Shown one piece after another: positions 23,198 to 35,500 of a DNA stretch of 64,000 bases; the stretch's first letter is position 1, and each line of letters begins with the position of its first letter. This DNA is from Anthopleura xanthogrammica (lineage: Eukaryota > Cnidaria > Anthozoa > Actiniaria > Actiniidae). The DNA is taken from NCBI GenBank assembly GCA_964019055.1, contig OZ025224.1, positions 124,001 through 188,000 of the forward strand, given 5' to 3'. A model generated the notes under the pieces. That model was not told the origin of the DNA. It worked only from the letters and a program-made list of their open reading frames with translations, and made no database searches. The position numbers were made by a program, and so were the translations under genes.

Positions 23198-24286
23198 ATG
23201 GCTTATCGTAGAATATCGAGAATGTTTACCATAATTATGCTGTTATTTCTGTCCATCTGCTTGGTGTGGTGGTTGGCATCACGACCGTCCACTGATGGCA
23301 CTCCACTTCAGTCTCTTGTCATAAAGAATGCAAGTTTTCAAATTCTAAAACCTATTATTACGCCAAAACTTATAAAAACCAAGCTATTTATACTGGTAAT
23401 TATTTCTTCTGCTCCAGCTGGTGTGAGTATTGAAAGACGACATGTTATCAGACGGACTTGGGGCAATGTTGACTTGTACAATGGTCCCAGAACTTGGCGT
23501 GTAGTATTCATGACTGGTACAACTGGTCATAAAGACAAAGATAATATACTCTTTTCTGAGAGTGAAAAATATGGGGATCTTTTAATATGTGACTACAAAG
23601 ATGATTACAGCAAGATAACTACGAAGCTATTATCGTCCTATCAATGGGCTGCAAGTGTTAAGGATTTGTATGGATTTGAATATTTATTGAAATCAGATGA
23701 TGATATTTACATAAGTATTCCAAGATTATACCAATGGATAGACTCTAAAGGAGTATCCCTACAGCATGTTTATGCAGGAACTACATATTCTAATTATGTT
23801 GTGAGAGATAAGAATCACCGGCATCATGTCAGTAGAGAAGATCTCCCCTATGATATATACCCTACCTTTTGCAAGGGATCAATGCTCTTACTATCTGGGT
23901 CACTCATTCCTAAGATTGTTGAGTTATCAAGGAAAGTCAAGAGAATCATTCCTGATGATGCTTATACTGGACTGCTAATGAATGAATTGAACGTTAAGGC
24001 TGTGCAAATGAAAGGACTGGTACAACATTCCCTCCTGTCCTATTTTCTACCATTACTAGGGCCATGTCACTTTCAAAATGTCATAGGGATGGGTGACTCT
24101 TTGACGACACAGCAAATGTTTTACCTTCACACACAATTATTTCACGAAATCAAAGCCAAGTCATCCTGGCTTTGCATTCATCGCTGGCTGAAATTAATTT
24201 TTGTGCCAATGATTATATTTATTATTTATTATGGAATTCGGTATGGCTACAGAATACCCCGCAAATCATATGCGCATATTAAATGA
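23198..24286 (+). CDS. GT31 beta-1,3-glycosyltransferase (B3GALT/B3GNT-like)
   Basis: Intronless gene of 362 residues. GT31 enzymes add galactose or N-acetylglucosamine in beta-1,3 linkage to glycoprotein or glycolipid chains in the Golgi. Seen: an N-terminal signal anchor (residues about 10-27, TIIMLLFLSICLVWWL), the RRHVIRRTWG block, a DDD metal-binding motif in LLKSDDDIYISI, a YPTFCKGSMLLLSG block, and a PDDAYTG block close to the usual ED(V)YVG. Unusual for the family is a second strongly hydrophobic stretch near the C terminus (LIFVPMIIFIIYYGIRYGY), followed by a short basic tail. Exact donor/acceptor specificity cannot be read from sequence. Confidence 0.85.
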   Translation: MAYRRISRMFTIIMLLFLSICLVWWLASRPSTDGTPLQSLVIKNASFQILKPIITPKLIKTKLFILVIISSAPAGVSIERRHVIRRTWGNVDLYNGPRTWRVVFMTGTTGHKDKDNILFSESEKYGDLLICDYKDDYSKITTKLLSSYQWAASVKDLYGFEYLLKSDDDIYISIPRLYQWIDSKGVSLQHVYAGTTYSNYVVRDKNHRHHVSREDLPYDIYPTFCKGSMLLLSGSLIPKIVELSRKVKRIIPDDAYTGLLMNELNVKAVQMKGLVQHSLLSYFLPLLGPCHFQNVIGMGDSLTTQQMFYLHTQLFHEIKAKSSWLCIHRWLKLIFVPMIIFIIYYGIRYGYRIPRKSYAHIK

Positions 24287-24812
24287 CATATTGTTGTGTG
24301 TTTCCTTATACAAAGAGTTCTGACAACTGCATACGATTTGCTGGGTACCATATTCTGTTAAGTTGCTTCAGATTTCTCTCAATGAAATGTATGCGAGTTA
24401 ACCAAAGTGTTGTTTGTTTTGTTGTTTTTTTTGGGGGGGAGGGGCAAAAAAGAAAAGCAGCTTTATAAATTAGAAGAGGATTTTGATAATAATCTATAAC
24501 AATTGCATATTTTATTTGTCCCACCTTAATTAAATTTTTATTATTTATACTAGCTAAGTGTGGACCATGTTTTGTATATAACAATTTTATTATTTTAATA
24601 CAATTTACAGAGTAGACCACTATAGACTCCTTTCACGTGATGTCAAGGCAGCTCAATTTGGAGGACAAAACAAAAGACTTTCAATTTCATGAGAATTGAA
24701 ACTTATTGCTTGGTCCTCCAAATTGAGCTGCATATTTCCCACATGCTGCAAGGGGTTATTGCTGTTATTGTTTATTGTGTTGTTTATAACTCATTCATGA
24801 GGCAGTAGGTAT
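24287..24812. repeat. 3' flank with a small foldback
   Basis: A perfect 19-bp inverted repeat, GCAGCTCAATTTGGAGGAC and its complement, bounds 24648-24731. The remainder is AT-rich 3' flank between the convergent GT31 and ELP5 genes. Confidence 0.65.
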
Positions 24813-27477
24813 TTAGATATCAAGGTCATCATCAGGATCATCCTCATCAAAATCATCAACATCATCTGGTTGATAGAATATTTGACTCTCTTTTCCTGCT
24901 GAAGGTTCAGAAGTCTTTGTATGGTGCATGTAGGGTAACTGGGTATTGGCTCTAGCTTGCTCTTCTTGCTTAGTGAGTTTTAGATTAAATGAAAGATTAG
25001 CAGTTGGATCCGCCTACAGAAGGAAAGATTATCATTATATTAATAAATTATTTATATCATTTTGTGTGAGTAAGAGAGGTGATAGCCTCAACACGGTCCA
25101 CTTACTTCAGGCTCACTGATCTTTAATACTTCTGGTTTCTTTGTCCAATCTTCCTCTTGGAATTCCTTCACTTCAAACTGCTGATTTATTATGAATCTTT
25201 GTCTCTAGAATAGAAGAAAAAAGGAGTCAATCAGATATTTCTAAAAAATTAAACACCGAACAAAAGCAAAAGGTAATTTTCCTATTTTATTATGATGTCA
25301 CAGCTTGTTTATGAAGGGGACAGAATGGCGAATAACGAAAATTTGGACTGCTTTTACTCTGAAGATGAATTGATAGCTCTAATATGTCTGATTTTCAATT
25401 AATTAATAAACCCTTGTTTATCCTATGATACTGGTATACTCAGTATTTGGTGGCTATTATTGCTTTTCTAAGTTAAAAAAATACAATTTTTTGCAGTGTT
25501 CTTTGTGTTGTTGCTGTTTTTCCCCCAACCATGACCATGATTCTTTGCATTAAAACAAAAGATTGTTATCATGTGACATCATAATGAAATAGGGTAATTG
25601 ATTACATATTTCATTTTTCATTCATTTTAGTACCTTTTTTAATACTTTTCCGGTTCTTCTAATATGTAGTATTTTGCAATAATCTTCCATATCTTCTGAC
25701 TGGCTTCCTTGTGCAGGATCTAATAATAAAACAAAAGTAATGCAATTCATCTTATATTTAATCAAAACAATTACAAGCATGTATGAACCTTTCATTGTAC
25801 CAATTGTACTAACCTGTCTGGGACTGATTGGATGGTGAGATTTGGAGAATAGAAGTTGCTATAGAACTAAAAGCATGCAGGATGTGGTTTTCATGGAGAT
25901 CAGAATGAACAATACACACAATCTGCTCCACCATATATGCTGATGATAAAAGGAAAGTGATGGATTATTACCTTGAGCCCACAGCTGTGCTGAACAGGTA
26001 TAGGTGGGCATATGTACTTACCAAGTACATTTTCTGCAGCTTTACTTTGTAATAACTGGTGTAGCATCTGACATGTATTCGCTACAGATTGCAGCATTAG
26101 TTTACTTATAGAATCCATTGCTATGGCAACTTTGAGTTGCTCACCTGTAAATTAGTCGTATATGAATAGATTATTACATTCATTTGTAGCAAACAAATTG
26201 AATCATGTGTAAATTCTCTATTACCATTTTGGTTTAATGAGCATCTTTTGCTGATTGTCTTTCTTATTGTGTTTATAATGTTGGAGTCATGGTGGACTAG
26301 ACACTTCTGTTCATCACTGTGAATCGCAAACACAAAAAATGGATTCAGATTTTATTTTGCATGCTGACTATATTTGACCATGAACATGACATGTTGATGA
26401 GAGAACAAGTTCCATGACAATTTCATATTAGAGAATGTCAATTCAGAGTTGTAACAATATTTTTCACCCTCTGACATAGTGTCCAGTAGTTGACCAAATT
26501 ATCAACGCATAAAAAGTTTTCCAAGCTTCTGCGTCTCTCATATGTACCTTTCCTTGTCTTTATTCCACTTCAGGTAATCTGTAAAGGCATCAAAATACTC
26601 AATCCTTTAAAGAATAACAATTGATACAAATGAATGGATATCAGTTCAAAGATAAAACAAGTAATGATTTATTTATTATACATACTATACCTGGATTGTA
26701 ATTCAGCATCAAACAACTTGAGAAATTTGTTGGGTGGATACTCATAGCAGACCAAACAGACCAGATCCACCCTGAGGAGCATCAAATTTTGTCAGTTTGC
26801 AATATTCTCCTTCGCCATTCCTTGAGCCATCTTGAAGGGTAGCTGTGCCTTTGCATCAAAGCGAGACGAATGGTGAGCTTGCAATGATAGAGACCTTTTT
26901 AATCACCTTGGACAATAATTCAGATGTCTCTGTTTTTGCAGGGTCACCATTCATCTCACTTAGATGTTAAATGTGTGTGGCACTGGGGGGGGGGGGGGGG
27001 GGAGGGGCTGAGGGGTGATCTCAATCCTCTGTAAAGCAGAGAGCAGAGTAAGAGAGAGGAGAGGATATACACAGGGTAAAAAGAGGCTTGTGTTTGTTAG
27101 GGTGGGAGGGTCAGGCAAACTTTTGCATGTTGCGAGTCAATTGTTTTTAATTTGGTCGCCATGCAGCCATTCATCACAGAGTATCTTTTGTTTAACTTTT
27201 AAGTTATATGTGCCCAATATCTAGGTCCACGTTATCCGTTATTGTAAATAACATGGGCTCAATATTAAACATACCTGTCAAGAAGAGACTTAACAAAAGA
27301 TACTAACAGTGGTCGTGCACTTGCTTCAATTGTATCTGAAAAGACATTGGTATGCTTTGATCTAGAGCTCGATAATCAACTCATAAACTGACAACTCAAG
27401 ATTGCAAGCGTAAACCAACCTTGAAGGACTATAAGATTTGATGTTTCTTTTCCACTAAGCAAATTACCAAGCAACAT
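24813..27477 (-). CDS. ELP5: Elongator complex subunit 5
   Basis: Ten exons: 27420-27477, 27275-27335, 26691-26771, 26548-26604, 26225-26316, 26022-26144, 25814-25939, 25634-25719, 25106-25204, 24813-25013. They sum to 984 nt, 327 residues, near the human ELP5 length. ELP5 is part of the Elp4/5/6 RecA-like ring that supports wobble-uridine modification of tRNA. Recognisable blocks are LLVSFVKSLLD, QIVCIVHSDLHE (RecA-like core), ADPTANLSFNLKLTKQEEQ and the very acidic C terminus DDFDEDDPDDDLDI, which is diagnostic. The start gives MLLGNLLSGKE. Assignment rests mainly on the C-terminal half and exon structure. Confidence 0.88.
26984..27002. repeat. Poly-G run
   Basis: About 18 consecutive G in an ELP5 intron; a comparable poly-C run lies at about 28451-28471 in a CFAP107 intron. 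Runs like these are error-prone in sequencing. Confidence 0.8.
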
Positions 27478-27782
27478 ATTTTCTTCCACAATTATATGAA
27501 TAATAACAAGTCATCAAACTGCTTTAAACAAAGAGATATTTTCTTACTATTTTGTTATCCTACAAATATTATTTTCTCCGCCATACTTGAGCCTGCTAAT
27601 TTACTTGTCAGTGGTCTCACGGCTAGACCTCAGACCCCCGCGGTCATCTACCTTGGAGAGAGACTAGGGAGCATGGCAACCGAGTCCACAGCAACACAGA
27701 TGTTGCATTGCGATACAAGTAAATAGAAGAACAAGAACAGAACACTGGACGCATTTAGATAGTTCTTACAAAATATCAAGGG
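27478..27782. promoter_or_regulatory. Divergent promoter, ELP5 / CFAP107
   Basis: Only 305 bp separate the two start codons. The centre (27600-27700) is locally GC-rich compared with its surroundings. No exon is seen. A shared promoter is inferred. Confidence 0.5.
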
Positions 27783-29211
27783 ATGTTTAGCGTTGATAAG
27801 TACGATGATATAAAGTGGGGTGTGCCTGGCTGGAGAATTGAACAACGATACAAGAATGATGTTCTGATCGGCAACTGGAACGAAGAGAGAAGGAAGGTAA
27901 GACATGTTTTCCTAGACCTTTTCAGCAACAATACTTCCATTGAGCTGCTCATTCACTGATTTGTATTTCCTCTTTGAGTTCTTGCCTTTTCGATATACAA
28001 GTCTTTGGTTGGTTATCTTGGACCTCTTGTCCATAAATTAGTGACTGTGTTTTTTTGTAGAAATCAAAATTATACAGCTGACGTTTGAGTGTGCAATTTA
28101 AAAAAAACATGTGGTCAAGTTACGAATATATTATTCATTAATGAAATGATTTTTTTTGTAGTTTGAAAGAAGCAGGTCTCATTTCAATAGTACACAACGG
28201 ACAGACTTCAAGAATTATGGCAAACAGCTGCCCGATGTGAAAACTCGTAGAGAGGCAAAGCTACAAACTGAGGTAATTAAGTCACCTGGCTTTGCTACAA
28301 TATCAGGGACAGATCTAGGGGGGCTAGTCTGAACCCCCTTAACTGAGGACAAACCCAGCTAATAAGAAAATATCCAATGTAAAATAACTTTTTTGTTTTC
28401 AAATCCCCCTTGCTTTGGCAGTCAAACCCCACTCCCTTGCAAAAATCCTGGACCCCCCCCCCCCCCCCCCCCTGCTTATTCATCTCTTCTTTCACTTTCT
28501 TCATTCCCAATGCTAATTTATAGGCAGTTCCTTATTCTAGATTCATGTATATCTTTTCAGGGTCTTGGAAAGCAATTTTTGTTCTCCCACCATGGAGATG
28601 CATACAAAGACAATAGGGTCACATGGTATGACCAGCAATTCAATAAAAGAGAGGTGACTGAAGGTGACTTTAAACCACTAAGAACTTGGGAAAGACAGCG
28701 TCTTGTATGGGCTCCAGAGAAATCAGATTATCCCATCCAAGGTGAGCAGAAATTCTCCAGATATTGATTGACAAACATTCTAGAGAGACTATCATTACAG
28801 TTGGTCACAAATTTATGCCCCCTCTCATGGAAGGTGCATGTGGAAATACTTGTATGCTTTGAGGAGAGGGAGAGATTGCTGAGGGTAGTGGGAGATGCTA
28901 AATGGGATCCAGAAATCAAAAGACATGTTATTTCTTCCATAGGACCTCCCACAAATTTTGGTTTACTTGAAAAGAAGCAAGAACAATGGAAAAAAGAGGC
29001 AGAGCTGGAGGACCTTGGTATCTATGCAACAACACAGCAACTGAGCTTTATTCCACATCAGCGCAAGTCATATTCCTATCGGCGTTTTGCAGCACCTAAA
29101 TTCATATCAAGTAAATTTCACCCTCATCATGTGAACAAGGACTTACACTTGAGAAACAGTAAATACCTGTCTGTCTGTGAATATCCACCAGTTCTTGCTC
29201 CAGTAATTTAG
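27783..29211 (+). CDS. CFAP107: Cilia and flagella associated protein 107 (C1orf158 homologue)
   Basis: Four exons, 27783-27896, 28162-28272, 28561-28741 and 28943-29211, give 224 residues. CFAP107 is a microtubule inner protein of ciliary doublet microtubules. Family blocks visible: WRIEQRYKNDVLIGNWNEER near the N terminus, LRTWERQRLVWAPEKSDYPI, and APPTNFGL-like GPPTNFGLLEKKQEQW. The C terminus has RFHPH-like KFHPHHVNKDLHL, as in the vertebrate protein. The gene is adjacent to, and divergent from, ELP5. Confidence 0.85.
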
Positions 29212-29842
29212 CTTCTCCTATCAATCCAATTTCTTTTCTCTATCTTAGTTTGTCAAGTTTCGAATTTATTATTTTGTGAGAACAATAGAATCTGATAAAT
29301 CACATTACAAAAATATTTTTAAAGATCATTAAAGTTTATTATTTCAAAATACATTATTGGAGGCTGCTTATTACATGTATTACTTTTTGTGTAACAAGTT
29401 ATTTATTTTATGGCCAATGAGAACACTATTATATAATTTTTGAAAATTCATTTTAAATGTCTGTTTGTAGTTAATCTGATCCTTGTAATAAGCTTTCATT
29501 GTTGCCAAAAGCCTATATTTGCACTTGGAAAGCACACTTCACATAATAAAATGTTAAGCTTTCCAATTTTGTTAAAGTTTTAAAGAGATCTAGTTTGTGA
29601 AAAATTGATCTCCAAATATGATACTAAGTTCAAATGTGATACAAATAAAAACTTTTGTAATAATATTATTCACAACAGTACATGTATGTTTTATAAAATA
29701 ATACAAAACCTAATTTCATCCCAGTACAAATAGTAGATATGAATCTGCTGGTAAGACTTGCATGGTTAATTCAGGTATTCCTTTCAAATAAAATATTAAA
29801 AAAACTGAATGATGTGTAAAATGGAAAAGATCTGGTTTGCAT
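29212..29842. other. AT-rich gap between convergent genes, no gene seen
   Basis: The 631 bp between the CFAP107 stop and the last NUDT8 exon hold poly-A-signal-like AATAAA/ATTAAA motifs (for example near 29330 and 29645) but no exon, RNA or clear repeat. Confidence 0.6.
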
Positions 29843-32243
29843 TTATTCATGTTTTCGTTTTCTTATTTTTGTCAACATTTTGTATTTACCAGGAAACAAT
29901 ATTTCAAATACTATATCAATTATTATTGCAGTCAAACCCCAGACTCTGTGTGGTCCACCAGAGAATACTGGCATTCTTGATCCTGTCTTGAATTTTGTGT
30001 ACCTTCTGTGTTCCAGTGCATGCTTTATTGCCAAAGTAAACACTTCTGAAACCTAGAATATTTCCTAAGATTATTTAAATTGTCTCCCCTTTCCCTACAT
30101 CTATTACTTTAGGGACTTGTCTATTCATTTGTTATTAAATATTTTGTCTTGTAAAAATCAGTGAACATAACTGAAAGAACTCTGTCCATAATGACTGCAG
30201 TCAAACCCCACACTCTAAAAGACCCTGTGAAATAAACTGGTCTTTTGAGCATGCCATGTTTCAGTTTGTGTTTTGTATATCGCTGATGCTTTGGATCACA
30301 AAGGTCTTCCAAGAAGGCAGTGAACACTAGGGACACCTATAAAGTTGGAAGAGCTTGATGATTGACTTATATTGCATAGAGTATTATGAAGCCTAGTAAT
30401 CATTGAATAGAGGCCTATATTAGGAGCAGGCATAGCTCAGTTGGTTAGTGCGCAGCCTTTGGAGCTAGAGGTCCATGGTAAGACCCTCAGGATCTCCACG
30501 TCTATTTTGACTTCTTTCTAATCCGTGTAGCTTCAGCTTTGAATACTCTTAAAACAGAGCATTGATGGAGAGAGGGGGTAAAGTGCACACTGTCGGCTTC
30601 CATTGATACCAGCCACGTAGCTGAAGGAACTACCAACGTTAAATATAGTTTCTTAACCTTTACCTTTTAAAATTTTGTCTGTGGTCTATGACTATAACTT
30701 CTTACCTCATGGTGATTAAATGGAATACTTTTGACATCAACTTCACCAAGAAATCCCAGTACTGGTGTTATTGCAACCCTACCTAACTGAAATGTAAAAT
30801 AACATAAATATGATCAAAGAGTACTAATAATTACTAACTACTAATTATTATTGAAAATCCTGGACTCAGAGCCAAAATTTACAAATTAGCAAAAAGGTTA
30901 ATAAAAAATAAGTAGATATCACAGCTAAGAATGGGGAACTAAAAGTACATGGGTGGGTGGAGGGATCAAATATCAAGATTCATACCCTACCCTATCTGGC
31001 ATAGGTGTGAGATTAATACCCTACCCTATCTGGCATAGGTGTGAGAGGTGCCCATATTTCTATTTGGTTTGACTGTATTCCAAGTTCCTCTACTGTCTCT
31101 CTTACTGCAGTCTCCACAAGGCTCTTGTCTTCTTTATCTCTCTTACCTCCAGGAAAACTAAACAAATATTAAGAGAAACAATGGATTAATAGCTGTTATT
31201 ACAGATGCATGCAAATGAGACAACAAGCATTGTATTGACCCGATAGCCTCACTTGTATGATTCTTTAAACAAAAGAATATCTCATTTGCATGCATCCATA
31301 ATAACAGCTATTAGAGTTAGACTGATGTAGCTGACACTGACACCGCTGCAGAACGTCTGCGCATGCGCGAGTTTCAATATCTCTGAATTCACAGAGTAAA
31401 GTCTCCCTTGGCAAGCCCTTCCTGTTCTTGTTTTTTCAGCCCTCATGTATATACTAGTTTTGTTTGAACCATCTACTACCACTACCACTCGTAAAAACAA
31501 CATCAAGAAAATAGCGATAGCAGTACTCGACGGCTGCACGCGACCCACTTTAAACTTCATTTTCACCTTTGGTGCAAACGTAAAACTATGTGGTGCAAAA
31601 AGTATGTTATTTTATATATGACACTGTAGCTACTCTGAAAATTTCTCGCTCGGCTTTGCTATATTTGCTTCAGCTTTTTGAATTTCGCGCCATGGTAGCA
31701 AGGTTTGTTCACAAAACAAATAATTTTTAGCGCATGCGCATTGCGTTCTGCAGCGGTGTCGCTGACACTAAGTTCAAGCAAGGTTGGATTGGACTCCCTG
31801 TGTCTGACATCTATTCCATACCTGACTTCACCTCGGTGTTTGAAGAGTGAACTTGACCTCAGAGTAAAGAGTAAAGATGGTTTGTTATCCACAGTGCAGA
31901 ATGGTACAAGTACAGCAGCTTCTGATTTACAGCTCTCTATTATTGTCTTGTTAGGTTTCATTAGTTTTAGATTATTTATCACTCTGGTTTTGTTCTTCTC
32001 ATTTAATACATTTTCAATCTCTACAGATGGAATACTGGCACCATAATATCTATGTGTATTCAGTAATAAAGACGTCCTTCTGAAATATGTTGAGTTTAAG
32101 GTAGAAAATCGTGTTTCCTTTGGCTTTGATGCTTGCAAAGTTGCTCGTCTAAGTGATGGCAGGGAAAAACACGTCCTTGAAAACAGCTGGAAAATAGATC
32201 TATCCATAAAAATGCTCGTTGGTACAGTTTTCCTAAGTATCAT
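29843..32243 (-). CDS. NUDT8: Mitochondrial CoA-type Nudix hydrolase with two alternative last exons
   Basis: Common exons: 31822-32243, 31025-31157, 30706-30786. Two last exons follow, each with its own phase-0 acceptor and stop: A, 30121-30336, and B, 29843-30052. The products are 283 (A) or 281 (B) residues. NUDT8 hydrolyses CoA species in mitochondria. The Nudix box is complete: GGKRDKEDKSLVETAV followed by RETVEELGI. FRVWGLTAVIMD (A) and HRVWGLTAIIID (B) both match the conserved PHRVWGLTA block that ends the family domain. The N terminus from 32243 (MILRKTV...) is basic, rich in Ser/Arg/Leu and without acidic residues at first, as in mitochondrial presequences; an upstream ATG at 32306 would add 21 residues. 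Exon A lies nearer the common exons and B further downstream. Confidence 0.9.
30422..30680 (+). repeat. tRNA-derived SINE in a NUDT8 intron
   Basis: GCATAGCTCAGTTGGTTAGTG is a tRNA D-arm / A box, followed at tRNA spacing by GAGGTCCATGGTAAGACC, a decayed B box. A non-tRNA body continues for about 180 bp. No intact cloverleaf, so it is not called as a tRNA. Confidence 0.7.
31190..31770. repeat. Two inverted-repeat elements in NUDT8 intron 1
   Basis: A foldback occupies 31190-31311: TAGCTGTTATTACAGATGC mirrored by GCATCCATAATAACAGCTA. A second inverted pair lies at 31331-31369 and 31730-31769 (GACACCGCTGCAGAACG ... CGTTCTGCAGCGGTGTC, plus GCGCATGCGC), bounding a 440-bp segment without a gene. 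Confidence 0.65.
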
Positions 32244-32549
32244 CTTGTTCCTATTGTTTTCGTCACTTGATTGGCTGATCTGCGTCGAAAAACAAAAATT
32301 GTCCAAGTGTTTCTAAATAAATTTCTTTCGTAAATTGTGTACGTATTCCAAGTTTTGATCCGTAGTTACTCCTTCGCCATGATATCATACCGTATTTACG
32401 TATTTTTCTTGCCCTATTCGTCTGTTTTTCGTTCGTTTGTCTTTCAACTCTTCACTTCGTCCGCCATTTTGTATGTCATCTCTCCCCAGTCTCTTCTCGG
32501 TTATTTTTATTTTCTCGTACTCAGTCTCCCTTAGCGCGCGGTATTCAAG
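32244..32549. promoter_or_regulatory. Divergent promoter, NUDT8 / GSTK1
   Basis: 306 bp between start codons on opposite strands, with no exon seen. Shared promoter inferred from spacing. Confidence 0.5.
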
Positions 32550-35500
32550 ATGGCGGTCACAAGAAGAACTGTGGAGCTATTTTATGATGTTCTTTCTCCT
32601 TATTCTTGGGTTGCGTTTGAGGTTAGACTTTTAATAGCTTATTCAGTGATAGAATTTGTTGCATTCATAGCTTTGTGTTGGAATAAATAGCAGTATTATG
32701 ACTCACTACAATGTTCATCACATGGGACCTTAATTATTGTCTTCAAGTTCATGCATCTTTTCTCATGTTTTACCCGTGTTTTAGGTCCTTTGTCGTTACC
32801 GTCCCGTTTGGAATTTAGATTTACAGTTTCGCCCTTTTTTCCTTTCTGGAGTCATGAATGCTACTGGTATGTAGTAAAGTATTATTAAATTTATTAGGAT
32901 AAAAACCATGGCAACCATATGAAGTACTGTAAGAGTACAGAAAAAATCTGAGCTCCAGATGTGATTGGAATCCATGACTGGTTAGCCTAACACCCAGAAA
33001 CTGGAATTCGGAATGGAATCCAGAATTAATAAACACAATACTAATATTGGGTACCTGGAATGCATCGGACAACTAAGACATTTGAGACATTTTGGACATA
33101 AAAAACACATGTGCAATATGTATTTAAATATGACATCACTGTTTGAATCATTGACAGGGAATAAACCTCCAGGACTTGTCCCAGCCAAGTCGATATACAT
33201 GGTAAAAGACTTGCAGAGGTGTAGAGATTATTATGGAATACCACTTGCCTCACCTGAAGTAAGGCATCCCCCAGTATCAGTACTATAACTGAACAATAAT
33301 TCATGCTATACTTTGCTTGACCCCCACCCAACAGGCTGCAGTACTGCATGCTTAAAGGCCTTTGATTTACAACAGTAGCACCTAATAATAAACACTGATG
33401 TTCTTGTTGCCCTCATCCATGATCAAATTGGAATTTAGAAGATGACTTTCGTGGAGGGAGGAAAACCAGAGAAAACCCTCGAAGCACAGGAGAGAAACAA
33501 CTAGAAACCGTAGTACAGTTCAATCATAACTCACATACAACAACAAGCCCAGCAGGACCTGAGGTGATTGGTGAGAAGTGAGCGCTCTCACCTCCACACT
33601 ACCCATGCTTATTATGTTATATTGATCTATATTTTCATACATACTTCAGGATCCTGTTAATACTCTTTTCAATAAAGGTAAGTGATTGCTCTACAAATCT
33701 TGGAAGTAATTTTTATTTTTATGTATTATATTTAGAAACATAACAATTTATTTGCCTGTTAATAGAAGGAATCCACAGAATCTTACACCTTTTTTCACTT
33801 GAAAAGTAGTTAAGGCTGCCTGTTTCACACTAGAGATGCAAGCATAAGCATAATGACATACACAAGCACAGATAGTATTTAGAGTTGACTTAATGTTTTG
33901 TTCTACCAAAATATAAAGGGGCTAACTAACCATGAAAGACTACCTGTGCTTGAATATGTCATTACGCTTATGCTTGTGTCTCAAGTGTGAACCAGGCTTT
34001 AGTAATAGATTGATTTTGATTTGATTACTGTCTAGGATCCTTGTCTGCAATGCGTCTTTTAACTGCCACCAATGTATCATATCCTGATAAAACAGAACAC
34101 CTGTCAAGGGAGTTATGGATGAGAATCTGGTCTAGAGTGAGTACACCACCCACTAATCATTACCAGTCTAGTTTCATAAAGCTACATTAAATAACCCTGT
34201 TTCCCTTACTTTGTTTTACAAAACCCCCTGGCCTGATATCGCTGAGGTACAACCTTAGTAGCCTTTCCAAGGTTGCATGGAAAACTGAATCATGGGGCTG
34301 TTTTAGCTGATGCCATTTGTCTTTTTTATTTCATAGATTTTAGTTTTTGAATTGAGTCCCATTTACTTTCATTGGCTTTAATTCTGTTTTTCAAGAGAGT
34401 TTGCTAAGCTTTCTGCCATATTGAAAAATTGGTGTCTCCCCCTCAAACAGTCCCATGATTCAGCATGCATTCTACTCATCAGTTTTCCACACAACCTTTG
34501 AAGGACAAAAATTATATAAGAAATATAATTTTTGATGTTGGATCCTTTCTTGTGAGATACAATTTTTGATATTTTGTGTTATTGTCACTCTCTTTTACAG
34601 GATGAAGATATAGTTCTTCCAGAAAGTCTAAAAGCAGTAAGTACTATTTTCTGTCCATTTCTTTCAGTTTGTATCACATGTGTAAGTGACAGTTGCTTCT
34701 ATCTTCCAGGCTTGTTTGACAGTTTGTATCACATGTGTAAGTGACAGTTGCTTCTATCTTTTCAGGCTTGTCTGACAGTAGGATTGAGTGATGCACAGAC
34801 CACTGCTCTTCTCAGTCGCCTGTCAGATAAAGATATCAAAGACAAGCTTAAGGAGGTGACACAGAAAGCTATAGATGCAGGGGTATGTATGGACAATACC
34901 CCCTCTATCTTCACAGTACATGCACCACCATTCTCATGAACCACGGAAGGGGAGGGGCTGATAGGGTTATAGCCCAGTACCTCATTTTCCCATACCAATC
35001 TCTTATATTTTTTCAATCTTAGCCCCACCATTTTTTAGGGTGCTCCTCGGTTTCTGACTCTAGGTTGTAATAATGTTGTAATATTGAGAAACATTTCTAA
35101 TGTCTGCCCTGAAGATGAATGCAGAAGGTTGTACTTCATTGATGAAAAAAATCATTGCTACAATCTTTCTGTGGCAGCCACCTTGATGTGCAATAGCTGA
35201 TGTTTTGAATGTTTGGTGTCTTTTTCAGTCATTTGGTGCTCCAACTATCATAGCTCATCATAATGATGAACAACACATGTTCTTTGGTACAGATAGATTC
35301 CTATTTCTTGCTCATTTATTTGGTAAGTCTACAGTAGTGGTCAGAAATGACCCTCAATATGCATGAAAAAAGTTATGTTTTATAACAATCACTCCCTGTA
35401 CAGGGTTCTTCTTCTTCTTCTCTCCACACGCACAACCACTATATTCTATATTTACGACATACAACACACAACTCACATGTTTTTATGGAGGGAGGAAAAC

